Origin: Elysia marginata
Lineage: Eukaryota > Mollusca > Gastropoda > Plakobranchidae
NCBI GenBank assembly: GCA_019649035.1
Contig: BMAT01009933.1
Coordinates: 63,962-108,230 of the forward strand
DNA: 44,269 nt
Direction: 5' to 3'
The position numbers and the translations under genes were made by a program. Numbering within the stretch: the first letter of the stretch is position 1; each line of letters begins with the position of its first letter. Below the pieces are notes generated by a model. That model saw only the letters and a list, made by a program, of their open reading frames with translations, did not search any database and was not told the DNA's origin. This document shows positions 38,630 to 44,269 of the stretch, piece by piece.

Positions 38630-40900
38630 GGTTTTTTTTCATCACTCCTCCAAGCATCCGCCACCCAGCGCTTGCATTTTATTGGAAAATAAGGTTATCT
38701 CTCTTCACCCGTAATTCCCAGGCTGTTCTCCCCTCGCTCCATATAGAGGCCTTGCCATCTCATCTCTGCGGTTTTTATCTCTTCCCCCCCCCCCCCCCCC
38801 CTTTAGAACTTCCTTTCCTCCCTTTCTTTCTGCGTATTCTTGTTATGCTCTTAATGTCTTTTTTCCCCTGCCCGATTCTTTCTCTTTTCTTCCCCCATTC
38901 ATTCATTGCAAACGGCATTGCTACCCAGAATTCAGCGCTCATCCCTGTTTCCTAATCAATATTTTGCAATTCTGTTTCCCTTCGTAACCTCCGTCTCCCC
39001 TCGTCCTACCTCTTTCTCTCTAAATTTATTTCCGATATCTTGAGCTTTGGTCTAGTGTTTCTTTCTCTCTTTCTATTTTCTTGTTGTTATTAAAATTAAT
39101 CTAGGCAAAGATTTAAAACATCGATTTGAATGAAAGATTCTCACGTTCATTACTCTCCGAAGTTGACTTATATGCCTATTATTAACACGGGTGAAGAGGA
39201 GCTCGACTTTTCTCACCCCCCTCCACCCCATTCTTGTCTAGGAAATGTATCAATTTTATAATGATGTTTCTATTTCAATGTATCCAAGTTACTTGGAGGA
39301 CTTGCAACGAAAACCACCACCACCAACAACAACAACAAAGAATGAAAAAAAGTAATTTAAGCATTGAAAACTTTGAATATTATTACCTAGATGTTCAATT
39401 GCAATGTGCGTGTCTTGATGCGCATTCGACGATGGTAGTAAAGTAGCGGGGACGAGTTAATCCCCAATAAAAACTTAAAGGGGTCATGCCAACCGATCGG
39501 GAATGGGATCAGAGCGCAAATTATGGTTGTTGCCAGAAACAAATTGGCTTGAAAGAGCAAGTTTTTTCAAAAGGAACGACAATTTGCGCTCTAACCTCAT
39601 TCAAAATGGTTCGGATCTAAACTACGTCACAACTTGGGAAACACCAATCTCTCCCGCATTCCTCCTTGTAGAATGCGCATATCTTTGTGAAACACGATCG
39701 GAAAAAAAAATATTGCGCAGCTTAGAGCACTTTTTATACACAATTATTCCGCACCATGAGATAGATTAAGGTCATAACCATTGGACAAGTCTACTTAGAA
39801 GATATAGGTCTTTATCGAATATCCTGCACTTGTTGCAGTGATAGTACATGTAACGAGTAAATTATTTTCAAAGTGAAGACAGCGCGCGGATTAAAAAAAA
39901 AACCGCTGGTATAAGAGATGCCTTTAAACTCAAAGATTTGAAAATGTAACAGAATTAAAATCACAGTTAGTTAAAAAAACTATCGACGTCATCCATTAGG
40001 ATTTTTTTTTCAGAGAATTAATAAAAAATCGATTTTCAATGTGTTAGGAGAAACACAGAAAGAATGGTCAAAGAATGAAGTTGTAGAACGACCAATTTAA
40101 AAATGTTTTTGCGTTCTCTTCATACCCGTGTAATTCACACATCAGCTGGTCTCAGTGATATAAGGTTGCCAAATAATTGGGCTTGATTTTTACCTTTTGC
40201 AACCCAAAAATATACATATATCAGTGGAGCTCTACTACCAACATATTTGTGTTTGTGTGTGGAGAGAGAGCAACCAATGTTGAAAATTTTCCCGTTTGTG
40301 TGCGTATTTTAGTCTCTTCAAGTTTACGGTGATATACGAAAGCTGCCATTTAGGCAGAAGCTTGTAACTTTTCAACCCAAAAATGTCTTGATTGCGCCCC
40401 CACAATGCACATAGTCACGCCTTATCTCCTGGCCACAACCTCCCTACAAGGAGTAGATCTAGATTGCTGTAGCAATCAAGTAAAGGGCGTCAATGAGTGC
40501 TCTTGAGATTGCAGTTAGTCTGGGCACGAGCCATGCCATACCTAAAACTATGCCCGCACCCGCTCTTTGGCGTTGATTCGTGGGAACCAGTAGTGTGAAG
40601 TGGCGGATCCTTCCATTGTTCCACAGGCGTCTGATTATGTAGCAAGAATTTCTTTATTTATTGGCTTAGTCATGTGGGTACAGATGTACATGAGAGACAA
40701 ACGTTCATTCAGTACAAAGTTATACTAGTAACATATGAGGCGGTTAGCTTGGCTATCGTACATTTAAAACAAATACCACAACCTGGTTTAGATCTACACC
40801 CAGTCTTTAGCAGTCCTAATCTATTGATATTATTCATTACCCTCGGCTAATCGAAGCAAGTAAATCCTGAGTTTCAAGTTGATGGAGGCCATCTTAGTTT
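38630..40900. other. no gene recognised
   Basis: Low-complexity pyrimidine tracts (38760-39100), a CAC/AAC repeat at about 39314-39340, and the hairpin repeat 39501-39603. The 40390-40640 part is GC-richer and open in two minus-strand frames but matches nothing that I know. Confidence 0.5.
39501..39603. repeat. snap-back hairpin repeat, copy 2
   Basis: About 103 bp. The left arm gaatgggatcagagcgcaaa (39501-39520) pairs with the right arm aatttgcgctctaacctcat (39581-39600). The loop includes aaattggcttgaaagagcaa. Clearly the same family as 9371-9474, which is less well paired. Confidence 0.62.
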
Positions 40901-40914
40901 CCTAGGTTTTAAAG

Positions 40915-41283
40915 TCATATGTCAGTCTGTCCAATAAAAAAGACGATTGCTGCTGTATTCAGCGTGGCGTCTATTGTTTCATGACGCAGTGATTACCCCT
41001 GCTCGTGTGGTATTTCGTCCCCATGCAGTACACATAAGTCATCCTCGTGATGCTTTGCTTGACGGCGATCATTGTTAATTAGGTCGGTCCGTTGTCCAAA
41101 TGCCGTGCGTGGGTTGTTGTTGACCTTTGCCAGAGTACCGTGATCAAAAGGCGAGACTACCGCAAAGTGGGATCAGCTGACGGCTAATTTCTCTACTTGC
41201 TTCAAGTTTGCACGTCCTAGTAGACTAAGGGTTACTCATGTTATTTTATTGCTGGTCAGTACCGGGTGTCCAATAGTGTGCAC
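40915..41283 (-). pseudogene. stop-poor minus-strand stretch, unknown
   Basis: One minus-strand frame of 123 codons is broken by three internal stops: VHTIGHPVLTSNKIT, VTLSLLGRANLKQVEK, VVSPFDHGTLAKVNNNPRT, HHEDDLCVLHGDEIPHEQG and TIDATLNTAAIVFFIGQTD. Stops are fewer than expected for this composition. Could be a decayed retroelement gene; no domain recognised. Confidence 0.2.
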
Positions 41284-41536
41284 TATTCTTGATTTTCGAT
41301 TATTTTAAGTTCCTTCAGTTTGTTGGAAATATTGAGGTGTGTTTACTCAATGTATTTTTAGACAGATTTTTACCATTTTCAAATGTTGTGCTCAAACTGG
41401 GATACAGGAATAGATCTTTGGTAATTATTTCGGAACATGTACTACTACTAATACTACCACTACTACTACTACTCTACCTACCCTCTTTTCTTTTTCCCCT
41501 TGATTAAAAAAAAATCAAGGGCCTCACCATTCTTGT

Positions 41537-41713
41537 TCAGGATATGAGTGACTGGCCTAGACAAAGGTGTTCGTTGGTTGGATGCCTTAACAACACCGTG
41601 TCAAGCCTGGTGACCTCACTGACAGAGGGTTCAAACGGCCCCGCTACCTGGACCGATGATCTCCTCGCTTTGACAATCTGTTGGTGTTGTTGAATTAATT
41701 CCTGGTTGGCTAA

Positions 41714-41721
<8 letters not shown>
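41537..41721 (-). pseudogene. coding-like remnant, unknown
   Basis: About 60 codons open on the minus strand with no ATG: LANQELIQQHQQIVKARR, then SVSEVTRLDTVLLRHPTNEH, ending at a TGA (41537-41539). It begins exactly at the (CT)n microsatellite. The composition looks protein-like, but I cannot name a family. May belong with 40915-41283. Confidence 0.22.
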
Positions 41722-41777
<56 letters not shown>

Positions 41778-41778
41778 C
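41718..41778. repeat. (CT)n microsatellite
   Basis: About 60 bases of nearly pure CT. Related CT-rich tracts occur at about 42000-42045, 43395-43440 and 43580-43597. C- or G-rich homopolymers occur at 30834-30848, 38787-38802, 42310-42322 and the window end. Confidence 0.95.
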
Positions 41779-41779
41779 C

Positions 41780-44269
41780 ACCCTCCCTCCTAGTATTGCT
41801 TCAAAATGCTGGAGCCAGTTGACCAGGGGTTGGCACTTCTGACTCTAAAGCATTCAATCTGCATCGAAGCCTAGATGTGGTTTTTTTTCAAAATACACTT
41901 CCCCGATTTTTCTGTTTATAGATATTCATAATTCAATGTATTATGTAGGCGTATGCATATATATCGCTCTGTTTGTCTGTCTCTCTCGCCCCGATACCGT
42001 TCTCTTTTTCTCCCTTTCTCTGTCTCTTTCTCTCTCTCTCTCATCCCCACCCCTTTATTCCTTCATGTTATCCCATTCCATCGTTCTTTTCGCTCAAACG
42101 CCTAGTAGGAAAATTATTAAGGAATATTAAGAAAATTATACGCTTCTTACTTTTAAAGGGATGTAATCAGGATTTATTCTTCTTTAGTAACACTAAGTTA
42201 TAGTCCTTTGATCGCTTGTAAGCTACATTATAAAAGTTTGAGAACTGAAATCTTATTGGGTTCCACATTTCCACCTTTTACAGGAACTTATTCATGAAAA
42301 GGCTCTCCCTCCCCCCCCCCCCTTTTTTTTTTCATGCTGTCTCTCGAAAAGAAAAAAAATAGCGTGCGCCCTTCTATTTATTAGGTCGAAGAAAACATTT
42401 TACAGGTGTTTGCTAGCTCCCATTGCAGTAATTTTTTCTATCAAATTGTCCTTTTGACCTGTAACCTCTCCGCCGCCCCCCCACCCCCTTGCTCATTTGT
42501 CTTTGGAAATGTTGACGATTCTAAACTATGAAACTAAGAAAACAAATATCGTTTCCTGATTCGGAAATTCAAATGATCATATCGTACACTTATATCATTA
42601 TATAATTGCAGGGGATGCGTCCGCCTTAATTTATATTTGACTATCGTGTTTTTTAACTCTTTTATAAACTTGCCATATACATAAAATGCATGATTTGCTG
42701 GTTTCTTTTACATGTGATGAAGGATAAAAGCACCTAGTAAAGCCAATGTTATCTTGTTGTCACCTTACTCCCAGATCAAAGTCTATAACCCTTGAGGCAC
42801 TTGTCCATTTTCCTTATTAGTCCCGGTGGCTTGCATTTCAATTGACAACACATCAATGGATTTGTTAGAAGAAAAAAAACAAGCGAAGACCGGGACCGTC
42901 CCCCCCCCTCCCATCATAAACATCTCACAAAGTTGGATCCTTTAAACCTCATTTTTTCGTTTTGCTTACGTTCTCTATAGTGTTAAGCCGGCTTTCATCG
43001 GGATTGTCATGAGTGTGTGTGTGTGGGTGGGGGGGTGTAATCTCAACGAAAAGCTTAACGTTCTGGGGACTCAAGCAACACTTAGTAACTGCAAAGATAA
43101 GAGCATACTCTCTACTGTTTTGGTTACAGTAACACACTGTTATTTATAGTCTTTACCATCATCCCTATGTATCGGACAAGCAGCTGTGTAAAAAATATCA
43201 TTTCTTTGAGTATTGCGAGATGAGATGGTAGTGGCGAGCGGAGAGTATCACAATCAATAATCGAAATGTCTGTCATTCTGTTGTTTTTTTATCCTCACCA
43301 ACCTTTCTTTTTTTTTCATTTTCCCACCCTTACCAGGTTGATTAACATTATTTTTGAAACGCAACGCGAGGTCGGTGGAGAACGGTTCCTAACATATCTC
43401 TCTCACTCCCTCCATCTCTCTCTTTCTCACCCCCACCCCCCCTCGTCTCCTTGTTCTGCCCCTACTCTGCCCTCGGGCGATCGTTTTCATCGGTTGAGAA
43501 TCGATGCCCATGCTCTGCGAGCTCCTGGGCCGGAAACGGACATTGATTGCTGCGGGTTTACAATACCGCCCGCTCTGTTACTCTCTCTCTCTCTCTTCCA
43601 TCTTTTTGTTTAACCGATCGTAATCTATCGAGCGTACGTTTAAGAGCAAAACGCAGCGGCCGTTTTGTTTGGTACCGTTTATACGAAGCCTTCCTTTAAA
43701 GAAGTTGTAGCCAACTGCGGTATCGCGCTGGACGGGTTGTTACTATTTTATATCTACCCATCAATCATTGGTCATGTTTGTCATGCTGGAGCTTGCTTTT
43801 TGTCAAACGTAAATAAAAAAGGCGTAGCATAAGCATATTTTTATAACAAAAACACGTAATTAAAATGTAGAAACAATTACAATGTTATAAATTTTAGCAG
43901 TCGGGTGGGTGGGTTATCGCCAGGAATTATAACAGTGTCATCGTCGGAAAGACCATGCTGTATAAAATCTTATACTTGCATTTCTTCCAGTTTGAGGTAA
44001 AGTAACTTTATCGCCCGTCTCCTTGTTTTGTATGTTTAGGTAATTCCACATTTAAATTCTGAATGATAGCTGTTCCTTCTGACAATACATTAGTCATTCA
44101 GCCTGCTTGAGGTATTGTAAAAAGACTTCAACTTTAAGTTTCATTCTGTTATAAGATTGTTTCTGTGTTGTGCCCTGTGGAGCCCAAGGTGACATGGGAA
44201 AAACCGCCGCCAGTCTGCAACCGCTAACACATCGCATCTTAACATTTTTTTATGGGGGGGGGGGGGGGG
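41780..44269. other. no gene recognised; low-complexity tracts
   Basis: CT-rich and C-rich tracts, a (GT)n run at 43012-43025 and a terminal G homopolymer. The frame 43266-43613 is Leu/Ser/His/Pro-rich from CT repeats, with no domain. Confidence 0.55.

Noticed and set aside
43266-43613. 115-residue plus-strand frame
   Set aside because: Composition follows CT-rich repeats; no domain and no splice support.
1-44269. CRISPR arrays, riboswitches, bacterial operons
   Set aside because: The intron-exon structure and SINE/LINE content are eukaryotic; the regular repeats seen are minisatellites without spacers.

Overview
This is eukaryotic (animal) nuclear DNA: AT-rich, intron-rich, with GT-AG splicing and many dispersed repeats. 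tRNA-headed SINEs and LINE tails of the 'gcgctatataa' type suggest a mollusc, most likely a gastropod; that assignment is inference. There are no bacterial operons, CRISPR arrays or phage genes. A 20-base N gap and long homopolymer tracts point to a draft shotgun assembly.

The left half (about 4.4-23.6 kb) holds one confidently identified gene on the minus strand. It is an orthologue of the vertebrate transcription factors ZNF143 (Staf) and ZNF76. I reconstructed 14 coding exons with consistent splice phases, giving an 812-residue protein. It has an acidic N-terminal region, 'L-x-D-G-x-T/S-x' repeats of the Staf activation type spread over several exons, seven tandem C2H2 zinc fingers (residues 347-549), a basic cluster, a 21-residue poly-Q tract and a short glutamine-rich C-terminus. 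One or more non-coding 5' exons lie at 23.25-23.57 kb, and upstream ORFs precede the start codon.

The most interesting observation is that one in-frame, phase 1-1 coding exon (8007-8108) lies entirely inside a 648-bp TTAA-flanked element with 12-bp terminal inverted repeats, the hallmark of piggyBac-type transposons. Its acidic 'SDDE...DPDY' peptide is of the kind seen at piggyBac transposase N-termini. It therefore looks like a transposon-derived exon added to a conserved transcription factor. Zinc finger 7 has a C-x1-C pair and finger 3 a C-x6-C pair, both unusual.

The introns hold nested mobile elements: a SINE split by a second TTAA element, a third TTAA element, a hAT-like element whose terminal repeat was hit by a SINE, a pogo/Tigger-like element, and several recent tandem duplications.

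The right half (about 24-44 kb) has no gene I can name. It contains a possible divergent first exon at 24.0 kb, a decayed non-LTR retrotransposon 3' end, a complete SINE with target-site duplication, several minisatellites, a three-copy unknown repeat family, low-complexity tracts and a few coding-like remnants. Most ATG-started reading frames there look like chance frames or readings through repeats.
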